Assembly (NCBI GenBank): GCA_030039655.1
Contig: JASHVC010000630.1
Coordinates: 1-15,679 of the forward strand
Reading direction: 5' to 3'
Origin: Xanthobacteraceae bacterium
GTDB lineage: Bacteria; Pseudomonadota; Alphaproteobacteria; Rhizobiales; Xanthobacteraceae
Length of the DNA stretch: 15,679 nucleotides
Position numbers and translations under genes: made by a program. The notes under the pieces were generated by a model that did no database searches, was not told where the DNA came from, and saw only the letters and a program-made list of their open reading frames with translations. Position 1 is the first letter of the stretch; the number at the start of each line of letters is the position of its first letter. Positions 1 to 6,307 of this stretch are shown here, piece after piece.

Positions 1-2
1 CT

Positions 3-335
3 CCATCTCCACACGGAATTCCAGGCGCGGCATTGGGTTTGGTTGGCATTTTCCTGCCCGGCATTTTAATTCTGCTGGGCACGCTGCCGTTCTGGGACAC
101 GTTTCGCAAACGAGCCGACGCTCAATCGATCATGCGCGGTGTCAACGCGGCAGTCGTCGGGCTGCTCGCCGCAGCGCTCTACAATCCAGTCTGGACCACT
201 TCCGTCACCACTCCGGGTGACTTCGGTGTGGCACTCGTGAGCTTCGTGCTTCTTACGGTTTGGCGCGCACCGCCGCTGCTGGTTGTCGTTGTCGGCGCGC
301 TTGGGGGAGTGGCTCTGGTACTTGCCAACGCGTAA
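3..335 (+). CDS. chrA: Chromate transporter ChrA family, C-terminal part (5' truncated by window edge)
   Basis: This is the C-terminal end of a CHR-family membrane transporter, which exports chromate by a chromate/anion mechanism in characterised members. The reading frame is open from the window edge, so the gene begins upstream. The visible part has hydrophobic segments separated by short polar loops: a Gly/Leu-rich segment reading IFLPGILILLGTLPFWD, then the family-typical MRGVNAAVVGLLAAALYNPVW stretch, then two more hydrophobic spans ending LVLANA. The phrases PFWD and GVNAAVVGLL are characteristic of the second CHR domain. The TTG at 33 is an internal codon, not a start. The gene converges on the dioxygenase-like gene, with 34 bases between the two stops. 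Family assignment is firm. Substrate is inferred from the family, and CHR members with other or unknown substrates exist. Confidence 0.85.
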   Translation, partial: PSPHGIPGAALGLVGIFLPGILILLGTLPFWDTFRKRADAQSIMRGVNAAVVGLLAAALYNPVWTTSVTTPGDFGVALVSFVLLTVWRAPPLLVVVVGALGGVALVLANA

Positions 336-369
336 TCGCTAAGACTGCCCCGAATGGGCGACCCCGAAA

Positions 370-1260
370 TCAATCGCGTCCGCGATGGAAGTCGGGCAGC
401 GGTGGTGGGCCCCAGACGCTGGTCTTGCCGCCCTGCCAGGTCTTTGGCCGCTGCGGCGTGTCCTGGTGCCACGGGCGCGGTTCGAAGTAGCCCAACTCCT
501 CGTCCACCATCTTGTCGAGCTCGCAAAAGAATTCGATGACCTGATCGTCGGGATTGCGATGATAGGTGGCGATGTTGTGCCCCGGTCCGTGGCGCAGCGG
601 TCCCCAGATGATCGGAATTTTCTTCTGGCCGAACAGATCGCATGAATTCTGCAGATGGATGAAATCCTTCAGCTCGAACGCCATGTGATGCATCTTGATG
701 TTCTTGCCACGGATGAAATTGACCGTGTGGTGATCGCTGTTGCAGCGCATGAACACGAAGAAGTCGTCGATCCAGTCGGATACCCGGAAGCCTAGGACCT
801 TCTGGTAGAACTCGGAGGTCTTCTGCGGATCGTCGACCACCCAGGCGATGTGGCCGAGTTTCAGCGGGCCGACGCCGTGGTGCGGCAGATGCTTGCCCAT
901 GTAGTTCCATTCCTTGAACAGCGCGATCGTGGTGCCCTTATTGTCCTTAAACGTGAGCACCGGACCGATGCTGGGGACGGAGTCGTTGCGCAGCTCACTC
1001 TTGATGCCTTCGTTCTCCAACTCGCGCGCCAGAGCGCCGAAATCGGAATCGGGCGCCACCTCGAACGAGAGCGTGGTGCAGCGTTCGGTCTCGCCTTTGT
1101 TGATCTGGATGGCGAGCAGCCCGATCTGCGTGGTGAGGAAGGCGCGATCCTTCTCGCGCTCGGCCAGCACGAGCCCCATAACCTCGGTGTAATAGTCGAT
1201 CATCTTTTCCAGGTCGGGGGTCTCAAACGTGGCGTGGCCGATGCGGCGCGGTTTGATCAT
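370..1260 (-). CDS. Two-domain VOC-family extradiol (catechol 2,3-dioxygenase-like) ring-cleavage enzyme
   Basis: Predicted 296-residue cytoplasmic type I extradiol dioxygenase of the vicinal oxygen chelate fold. Known members open catecholic rings with O2 using Fe(II). Two repeated VOC modules are visible: one starts at IGHATFETPDLEKMIDYYT (from residue 7), the second at LGHIAWVVDDPQKTSEFYQ (from about 135). The expected 2-His-1-carboxylate set is present in the second module: H137, H191 or H192 in MHHMAFE, and E243 in QVIEFF. The PGHNIATYHRNPDD stretch (about 226-239) carries the His and Tyr usually near the active site. The first module has no metal role in the family. I chose the ATG at 1260 rather than the one 48 bases upstream because GGAGAGA lies just before it and the VOC fold starts there. 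The substrate cannot be told. It lies 143 bases downstream of the MDR gene on the same strand and may be co-transcribed with it. Confidence 0.88.
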   Translation of the reverse strand: MIKPRRIGHATFETPDLEKMIDYYTEVMGLVLAEREKDRAFLTTQIGLLAIQINKGETERCTTLSFEVAPDSDFGALARELENEGIKSELRNDSVPSIGPVLTFKDNKGTTIALFKEWNYMGKHLPHHGVGPLKLGHIAWVVDDPQKTSEFYQKVLGFRVSDWIDDFFVFMRCNSDHHTVNFIRGKNIKMHHMAFELKDFIHLQNSCDLFGQKKIPIIWGPLRHGPGHNIATYHRNPDDQVIEFFCELDKMVDEELGYFEPRPWHQDTPQRPKTWQGGKTSVWGPPPLPDFHRGRD

Positions 1261-1403
1261 GGCTCTCTCCCAAACGGGCGCGTGTCCTCGAAACTCGGCG
1301 CCAATCAATCACCACGGCCGCGTTAACTCAAGGCCCGCGATCAGGAGCGTCGCGTTAGCGGTTTAGATACAAGGCCTAATTTCAGAACACCGCGGCCGGC
1401 ATT
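1261..1403. other. Intergenic region upstream of the dioxygenase-like gene
   Basis: About 140 bases between the MDR stop and the dioxygenase start, both on the minus strand. It ends with a good Shine-Dalgarno (GGAGAGA on the minus strand, 1264-1270). I see no convincing terminator hairpin after the MDR gene, so read-through from that gene is possible, as is a separate promoter that I cannot resolve. Confidence 0.4.
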
Positions 1404-2369
1404 TCATGCCTTTTTGCCAACGGTGAAGACGGTTCGCCGCGTGCCGTCATCACTGGACCATGCGCGTTCGACTTCCGACAGCGGAACGGTTTTGGTTGCG
1501 ATCTGAAAGCCGCCGGGTATGGCCGCCTGTAGCACCCCGTTGATGGCCTCGAGGAAGCGGTCGAGCGACACACTGTTGATGCCGCTGCCCATCAGTTCGA
1601 TGGCCGACGAGCGCAGAACGGCGCTGGGCAACGTTATATTCGGCCCGCTGACGGAACCGATTTGGACGAACCGGATAGGCACGCCTTCTGATCCGGCCTT
1701 GGCGGCGGCAATCAGAAGGCGCTCTGCGCTTTTGCCCCAGAGGTAATCAATGACGACGTCCACCCCCGCGGCGAACTGTTCGTTGAACCTGCCCTCAATA
1801 GCGTCCTCGTCCGCGACGAGCGGGATCGTGACATCGGCGCCAAGAGCAGTGAGCGACCGGAGTGTCTCGGCATTGCGCCCAGTCGCAAAGACCTTTTTCG
1901 CGCCGAGATGCTTGGCGATCTGAACGGCGAGGCGGCCCGCCGTGCCGGTCGCGCCATTGACCAGGACTGTTTCTCCAGCCTTGAGTTGGGCGCGTTCTTT
2001 AAAGGCCGCCCACGAGGACATGCCGGGATTGGCGATGGCGGCCGCTGTTATGTCATCCAATCCATCAGGCAATGGCAGGCACTGCGCTGCGGGAACAACG
2101 GCCTGCTCCGCCATGCTGCCGTGAGGCGCTCTTGGCAGAACGAAATAGACCCTTGTTCCATCATTGAGGCGCCCCACGCCGTCGATGCCGACCACGAAGG
2201 GGAACTGACCCGACGAACTGTAGTGGCTGCCTGACGCGCGGCTTTTAACCACCTGGCTCAAGGCTGCGGCCGTTACGGTAATGTGATGCTCGCCGCGCGC
2301 GGGCACTGGCGCAGCGAAATCCGCGTAGATCGGCGACTCCCCGGCGCTTTGAACGATGGCGGCTTTCAT
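1404..2369 (-). CDS. Zinc-free medium-chain dehydrogenase/reductase (quinone oxidoreductase-like)
   Basis: Predicted 321-residue NADPH-dependent oxidoreductase of the MDR superfamily, quinone reductase/enoyl reductase type, cytoplasmic. The N-terminal GroES-like domain spans about residues 1-120. The nucleotide-binding Rossmann domain begins with the glycine-rich VNGATGTAGRLAVQIAK (137-153), the AxxGxxG form seen in quinone oxidoreductases. There is no cluster of structural-zinc cysteines and no catalytic-zinc GHE motif, so a zinc alcohol dehydrogenase is unlikely. The ATG at 2369 gives the family-typical start (MKAAIVQ) with a GGG-containing ribosome-binding region; the longer open frame to 2459 runs through the operator and into the divergent gene. 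It is divergently oriented to the MarR gene across a 59-base gap containing a perfect inverted repeat, so it is the likely regulatory target. Role: probably reduction of an enone or quinone, perhaps detoxification. Confidence 0.85.
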   Translation of the reverse strand: MKAAIVQSAGESPIYADFAAPVPARGEHHITVTAAALSQVVKSRASGSHYSSSGQFPFVVGIDGVGRLNDGTRVYFVLPRAPHGSMAEQAVVPAAQCLPLPDGLDDITAAAIANPGMSSWAAFKERAQLKAGETVLVNGATGTAGRLAVQIAKHLGAKKVFATGRNAETLRSLTALGADVTIPLVADEDAIEGRFNEQFAAGVDVVIDYLWGKSAERLLIAAAKAGSEGVPIRFVQIGSVSGPNITLPSAVLRSSAIELMGSGINSVSLDRFLEAINGVLQAAIPGGFQIATKTVPLSEVERAWSSDDGTRRTVFTVGKKA

Positions 2370-2390
2370 GACTTGCCCTTTTCGCTTCCT

Positions 2391-2417
2391 GAATATATGC
2401 ATATTACACATATATTC
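2391..2417. promoter_or_regulatory. Likely MarR operator between divergent genes
   Basis: GAATATATG (2391-2399) and its exact reverse complement CATATATTC (2409-2417) are separated by 9 bases. This AT-rich site stands out from GC-rich surroundings and sits midway between the MDR start (2369) and the MarR-family start (2429). MarR dimers commonly bind such 15-30 base palindromes in their own divergent promoter. A nested perfect palindrome, ATATGCATAT, occupies 2395-2404. The right arm touches the Shine-Dalgarno of the regulator gene (CGGAGG, 2418-2423), so binding could block transcription in both directions. Binding by this protein is inferred. Confidence 0.75.
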
Positions 2418-2428
2418 CGGAGGCCTGG

Positions 2429-2920
2429 ATGGCGTCAAGAAAGAAAGTGCAAAATACACATATTCGTGACCGTCTGCGCGAGCTTCACGCGGCGGTGCTC
2501 GACATTGTCAGCGCCATGAACCGGCCGCAGCGCGACGAGGTGCTGATCAAGGAAGCCGGGATTGCGCTCGATCGCGCGCTGTTCCCGTTACTGGTTGGAG
2601 TCCAGCGGTTCGGGCCGATCGGCGTGGTGGACTTGGCGGATCGCGCAGGCCGCGACTACACCACCGTCAGCCGTCAGGTCGCCAAGCTCGAAAGCCTAGG
2701 CCTGGTGAAGCGTCAAGGAAGTGTCGCCGACCGTCGTGTGCACGACGCCGTCATAACCCCCAAAGGCAAGGCGATGACGGACCTTGTTGACGCTGCACGC
2801 GAGAGGATTGGGCGCGCCATTTTTGAGAAGTGGGAAGTCGACGACATCGACCGGCTGGTCCAGCTCATGCGCAAGTTCGCGAATGCATTGAACGACCAGC
2901 CGCAGCCAGTTGGTAGGTAG
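2429..2920 (+). CDS. MarR-family winged-helix transcriptional regulator
   Basis: Predicted 163-residue dimeric repressor. N-terminal helices (about 11-60) would form the dimer interface. The helix-turn-helix lies at about 65-93 (GVVDLADRAGRDYTTVSRQV), with recognition helix DYTTVSRQVAKLESLGLV. It is followed by a wing with the usual DRR signature (101-103) and ITPKGKAM (109-116). Length is normal for the family. The ATG at 2429 follows CGGAGG with 5 bases of spacing. It is divergent from the MDR gene with the palindrome between, so autoregulation and control of that gene are likely. The ligand is unknown; MarR proteins near aromatic catabolic genes often sense phenolic compounds. The basic start (MASRKK) is short and not a separate domain. 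Confidence 0.88.
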   Translation: MASRKKVQNTHIRDRLRELHAAVLDIVSAMNRPQRDEVLIKEAGIALDRALFPLLVGVQRFGPIGVVDLADRAGRDYTTVSRQVAKLESLGLVKRQGSVADRRVHDAVITPKGKAMTDLVDAARERIGRAIFEKWEVDDIDRLVQLMRKFANALNDQPQPVGR

Positions 2921-3052
2921 CGCGCTGGTGCTGAGCCTTGATGATGCGCACCGTTGCGGCATGAGACATGCCGGCCGGGGGCTTGTCAGGGACTTCCGAT
3001 CGCGGTTTTGTCGCCGGCGAAGCTTTGCATCGCATCAGGGAGAAAAACGCAC
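2921..3052. other. Intergenic region with a small hairpin upstream of the FAH-family gene
   Basis: This 132-base gap holds a perfect 7-base inverted repeat, CGGCATG at 2957-2963 and CATGCCG at 2967-2973, with a 3-base loop. It could be a weak terminator for the regulator gene or a leader hairpin, but no T-run follows. A Shine-Dalgarno GGGAGAAA lies at the right edge before the ATG at 3053. Confidence 0.35.
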
Positions 3053-3994
3053 ATGGCTGGGGCAAAAGCTGCGGGCTACAAGCTCGCGACCTATAAATCG
3101 AGCGACGGTCCGCGCGCCGGCATCGTGGTGGGCGAGGAGATGTTCGACGCCGCCAAGCTGACCGGCAAGCCGAATTACGCCACTGTCATCGGCATCCTTG
3201 GGGACTGGAAACGGGCTGAAGGCGCGCTGAAGAAGGCCGCGGCCGGCGCCGCCAAGAGCCGGGCGAAACGGCAACCGCTCGCCAAGACCAAGTTGCTTGC
3301 GCCGGTGCAATATCCATCCGCGATCTACTGCGCCGGCGCCAACTACGCCGACCATGCGGCCGCCATGGCGGCGCGCGAAGGCAATCCGCCGCCGGCCGAT
3401 CCGCACGATCAGGGCCTCAAGCCATGGCATTTCATCAAGGCGACGCGCACCATCACGGATCCGGGCGCCAGCGTGAAAATTTCGGGCTACGCCAATTCCA
3501 TGGATTGGGAGATCGAGCTTTGTGCGATCATCGGCCGGCCCGCCAAGGATGTCACCAAAGAGAAGGCGCTCTCCTACGTGGCCGGCTACACGGTCTCCAA
3601 CGATCTCTCCGCGCGCGATCGTGGGCGGCGGCCGCCGGTTCCGGCGACCTCGCCGTTTAAGATGGATTGGACCAAGCACAAGACCTTCGAGGGCTCGTGC
3701 CCGATCGGCCCGTGGATCGTTCCCGCGAGCGATGTGGGCGATCCGCAAAATCTTGGCCTCAAGCTGTGGGTCAACGGCGAGCTGAAGCAGAATTCCAACA
3801 CCAGCAAGATGCTGTTCTCGCTGGCCGAGCAAATCGAGCAATTGTCGGTCAACATGACGCTCCATCCGGGCGATCTCATCCTCACCGGCACGCCGTCGGG
3901 CACCGGCGCGGAGAGCGGCACGTTCCTTAAGCCTGGCGACACCGTGAAGCTCTGGATCGAGAAGATCGGCGAGATCGAGAACAAGATGGTGTAG
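3053..3994 (+). CDS. Fumarylacetoacetate hydrolase (FAH) family protein
   Basis: Predicted 313-residue metal-dependent C-C hydrolase, isomerase or decarboxylase of the FAH superfamily, cytoplasmic. Members act on acylpyruvates and on 2-oxo/2-hydroxy-dienoates from ring cleavage. The N-terminal domain is about 1-80. The catalytic domain begins at KLLAPVQYPSAIYCAGANYADH (about 80-101). Metal-binding acids are visible as E153 and E155 in DWEIELCAIIG and D184 in SNDLSARD. The closing LHPGDLILTGTPSGTG motif (270-284) is strongly conserved in the family. I chose the ATG at 3053 because it has a good ribosome-binding site and gives a standard N-terminus; the longer frame from 2954 adds a tail encoded by the hairpin region. 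With an extradiol dioxygenase-like gene nearby it suits a meta-cleavage route. The serine hydrolase gene starts 12 bases after its stop. Confidence 0.9.
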   Translation: MAGAKAAGYKLATYKSSDGPRAGIVVGEEMFDAAKLTGKPNYATVIGILGDWKRAEGALKKAAAGAAKSRAKRQPLAKTKLLAPVQYPSAIYCAGANYADHAAAMAAREGNPPPADPHDQGLKPWHFIKATRTITDPGASVKISGYANSMDWEIELCAIIGRPAKDVTKEKALSYVAGYTVSNDLSARDRGRRPPVPATSPFKMDWTKHKTFEGSCPIGPWIVPASDVGDPQNLGLKLWVNGELKQNSNTSKMLFSLAEQIEQLSVNMTLHPGDLILTGTPSGTGAESGTFLKPGDTVKLWIEKIGEIENKMV

Positions 3995-4006
3995 GATGCG
4001 CGTCTA

Positions 4007-5203
4007 ATGAAGCGCTTCCCTGCGTTCGCCCTCGTTCTTCTGGCATTGGGTGCAGGCGCAATTGCCGCGCCGGACGACGGCGGACTGCGCGCGGCGCTGA
4101 AGGCTGACCTGGAAAAGTACCTGGCGGCGCGACGGACCATCGAGCACATCTCGGCGCTGTCGCTCAGCGTCAAGCTTCCGGGTCAGGCCTCGAGTATTAA
4201 TGTGATCGCGGGCACGACCCGATACGACGGCGGCCCCGCGGTCACGCCGGGGAACCTTTATCAGATCGGAAGCAACACCAAAGCCTTCACGGCGGTGACG
4301 ATCCTGCAGCTTGAGGCCGAGGGCAAGCTGACGATCCAGGACACTGTCGGCAAATGGCTCCCGCAATATCCGGCGTGGAAAGATGTCACCATCGAACGCC
4401 TGCTCAATATGACGAGCGGCATTCCGACCTACGACAACGTGCCGGCCATGCTGGTCGCCTATGCGGCAAATCCCACCAGGGATTGGTCGCCGGCCGAACT
4501 GATGGCCTACGTCTACCCGACGACCAAAGATGCGCCGCCGCCCACGACCGGCTGGTCCTATTCGAACACCAATTATCTGTTGGCGCAGCTTATCATCGAA
4601 AAGGCCAGCGGCCATTCCTACGCCGCCGAATTGCGGCGGCGCTTTTTTGCTGATCCTGCGCTGCACTTGACCGCGACCTACTACCGCCCGCACCTTTATC
4701 CGCCGTCGGTCACCAAGCGCATGGTCTCTGGCTATTTCGCTAGCAAAGACCCTGACAATGCCGGCCTACAGCCGCTCTACGGCAAGGACGTGCGCCACAT
4801 GACTATGTCCTGGGCCCAAGCTGCCGGCGGCGTCGTGTCGATGCCCGAGGACGTCACACGCTGGTCTCGGGCGCTTTACGTCGGCGATCTGCTCAAGCCG
4901 CAGCAGCGCCGCGAGCTGATGCGGACGGTGTCGCAGAAAACCGGCGCGCCGATCGACGACGTTTCGGCCGACGACCCGCGTGGGTTCGGGCTTGGCGTCG
5001 TCCATGCCTTCGTGCCGTCCATGGGTAAGTTCTGGTTCTACCAGGGTGAGACCCTTGGCTACCGCATGGTCTATGCGTGGTTTGCCGACGCCGATGTCGT
5101 GTTCGCGGCCGGCATCAACAGCCAGCCCGACGCCAAGGAAGACCAAGCCGGGAAGTTGATGGAGTCGGTTTACAACTCGCTGCACGCGGCGGGCAAACTG
5201 TGA
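4007..5203 (+). CDS. Exported serine hydrolase, beta-lactamase/transpeptidase-like fold (Beta-lactamase family)
   Basis: Predicted 398-residue secreted or periplasmic enzyme. It begins with a signal peptide, MKRF followed by a hydrophobic core and a likely cleavage near GAIAA-PDD (about residue 21). The class C beta-lactamase/DD-peptidase fold is shown by the nucleophile motif S89-N-T-K92 in QIGSNTKAFTAV and by Y185-S-N187 in GWSYSNTNYLLAQLI. The third motif, usually KTG or HxG, appears as YQGETLGY with Q346-G347-E348. That is an altered form, so true beta-lactamase activity is unlikely; esterase, amidase or peptidase activity is more plausible. The ATG follows the FAH stop by 12 bases, and an AGGA overlapping that stop could be its Shine-Dalgarno, so the two are probably one transcript. 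The natural substrate is not deducible. Confidence 0.87.
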   Translation: MKRFPAFALVLLALGAGAIAAPDDGGLRAALKADLEKYLAARRTIEHISALSLSVKLPGQASSINVIAGTTRYDGGPAVTPGNLYQIGSNTKAFTAVTILQLEAEGKLTIQDTVGKWLPQYPAWKDVTIERLLNMTSGIPTYDNVPAMLVAYAANPTRDWSPAELMAYVYPTTKDAPPPTTGWSYSNTNYLLAQLIIEKASGHSYAAELRRRFFADPALHLTATYYRPHLYPPSVTKRMVSGYFASKDPDNAGLQPLYGKDVRHMTMSWAQAAGGVVSMPEDVTRWSRALYVGDLLKPQQRRELMRTVSQKTGAPIDDVSADDPRGFGLGVVHAFVPSMGKFWFYQGETLGYRMVYAWFADADVVFAAGINSQPDAKEDQAGKLMESVYNSLHAAGKL

Positions 5204-5517
5204 CGCTTCGGCTTGCTCGCGTGGCTTGGCGACACAACGCTGCTGGTGGTCTTCGGTGCCCACCGCAAATCCCTCCCGAGCGGCATGGCTAGGCCTTTAG
5301 TCATGCCGGCCCCGCTGGGCTGTCAGGCCCAATTTCGCTTTGTCCGACTTTAGAACGGGACTAGAAATTGTACCCTAGGAACCGCGGTCGCGCGGCGCCC
5401 TACTTTGTGCTAAATGCATGGGTCGGCGCCGAGTCCGGGTGGGCAACCTCCCCCGTCCGCCGTGCCAAGAAGGAATAAAATCAAGCCCGTCACGGGCAAA
5501 GCGAGGTAGGTAGCGCA
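5204..5517. promoter_or_regulatory. Promoter-bearing intergenic region before the Rieske operon
   Basis: This 314-base gap contains no convincing gene. It holds an inverted repeat CGGCATG (5281-5287) / CATGCCG (5302-5308) with a 14-base spacer, possibly the end of the upstream transcript although no T-run follows. Nearer the Rieske start is an odd palindrome GCCCGT-C-ACGGGC (5485-5497) just after a TAAAAT box (5476-5481) that resembles a -10 element. No clear -35 was found. The Rieske start is preceded by GAGGTAGGTAG. Promoter placement is inferred. Confidence 0.4.
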
Positions 5518-5883
5518 ATGGCGGAGAAATTCGTCGCTAAGCTTTCGGAATTCAAAGACGGCGACCGCCGCATTGTCTTCGTCGGTGACAACGAGATCGG
5601 CGTGTTCCGGCACGAGGGCGAAATCTACGCCTACAGCAATTTTTGCCTGCATCAGGGCGGCCCGGCTTGCGAGGGCCTGACCATCGCCAAGGTCGAGGAG
5701 CGCTTGCGGCCCGACAAGACCTCCATGGGCCTCTACTTCTCGGAAGACGAGATGCACTTCGTCTGCCCATGGCACGGCATGGAATACGACATGAAGACGG
5801 GCGAGTGCGTCAGCGATCGCAAGATGAAGCTGAAGAAGTACAAGACCGTGCAAAAAGGAGATGAGCTTTATGTCGTCGCCTAA
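5518..5883 (+). CDS. Rieske-type [2Fe-2S] ferredoxin-like protein with a long inter-motif insert
   Basis: Predicted 121-residue soluble electron carrier with a Rieske [2Fe-2S] cluster bound by two Cys and two His. First half: C43-L-H45 in NFCLHQGG. Second half: C83-P-W-H86 in VCPWHGMEYDMKTG. The fold is otherwise standard, starting with MAEKFVAKLSEFKDGDRR and ending ELYVVA. Unusual is the 37-residue gap between H45 and C83, well over the roughly 15-20 residues common in Rieske ferredoxins. The extra segment (about 50-78) is charged and includes another cysteine, C51. Typical partners are ring-hydroxylating oxygenases, but none is encoded here. It is the first gene of a compact operon, and its last 14 bases overlap the next gene. 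It may serve the amidohydrolase pathway or an unlinked oxygenase. Confidence 0.9.
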   Translation: MAEKFVAKLSEFKDGDRRIVFVGDNEIGVFRHEGEIYAYSNFCLHQGGPACEGLTIAKVEERLRPDKTSMGLYFSEDEMHFVCPWHGMEYDMKTGECVSDRKMKLKKYKTVQKGDELYVVA

Positions 5884-6268
5884 GCGCGCGGCAAAGGCTA
5901 TCGCCAAGAACGTTACGAAGACGGCCAGCAAAGCCGCTCGCCGTCCGGTAGCGGCTCGCCCTGCAGCAAAACCGAGGGTCGAGGTTTTGGAGGGCGCGTC
6001 TGGCGAAGCCAAACGGCTTGCGGCCGTGCTGGAGCGCGGCATCGTCGACGGCAAACTCGACCTGGTTTCGGCCGAGGCGCTGCAGAAGCTGATCGCCGCC
6101 GCCTGCCGGGTCTATACGGCGCGCGTTGAGGCCGGTGAGCCGATTACACCCGTGTCGCGAAATTCGATTTCCGCAACCGACGTGATGGTCACGGCGAGCG
6201 GATTACTGAAAGCCGCCGATCTCGCCGTTTTCGAGCTCGGCATGTGGCAAAGCTGGACGGGTCGCTGA
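5870..6268 (+). CDS. Conserved-type hypothetical protein with Lys/Ala-rich N-terminus, between Rieske and amidohydrolase genes
   Basis: 132 residues of unknown function. The first 40 or so are rich in Lys, Ala and Arg (SSPKRAAKAIAKNVTKTASK), resembling histone-H1-like or low-complexity tails. From about residue 42 a mostly helical, well-composed domain follows (VSAEALQKLIAAACRVYTAR, then ATDVMVTASGLLKAADLAVF), ending MWQSWTGR. No catalytic motif, signal peptide or membrane segment is evident. Two ATGs compete. The one at 5861 directly abuts the AAGGAG, leaving no spacing, while the one at 5870 has 9 bases, so I chose 5870. It overlaps the Rieske gene by 14 bases and precedes the amidohydrolase by 39, which suggests coupled translation and a shared role, perhaps as an accessory or scaffold subunit. 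That role is inference from context only. Confidence 0.8.
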   Translation: MSSPKRAAKAIAKNVTKTASKAARRPVAARPAAKPRVEVLEGASGEAKRLAAVLERGIVDGKLDLVSAEALQKLIAAACRVYTARVEAGEPITPVSRNSISATDVMVTASGLLKAADLAVFELGMWQSWTGR

Positions 6269-6307
6269 GGCCCGCTACTTTGGTTTTGGAACGTCAGGAG
6301 AAACGCC

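Noticed and set aside
179..910. Long minus-strand reading frame over the chromate transporter end and dioxygenase
   Set aside because: Its translation is Arg/His/Ser-rich and overlaps two well-supported genes in other frames, so it is a GC-driven shadow.
3035..3865. 276-codon minus-strand frame opposite the FAH gene
   Set aside because: It is antisense to a gene with clear catalytic motifs, and its composition is low-complexity Arg/Gly/His.
4004..4693. 229-codon minus-strand frame opposite the serine hydrolase
   Set aside because: It is antisense to a well-supported gene and has no recognisable domain.
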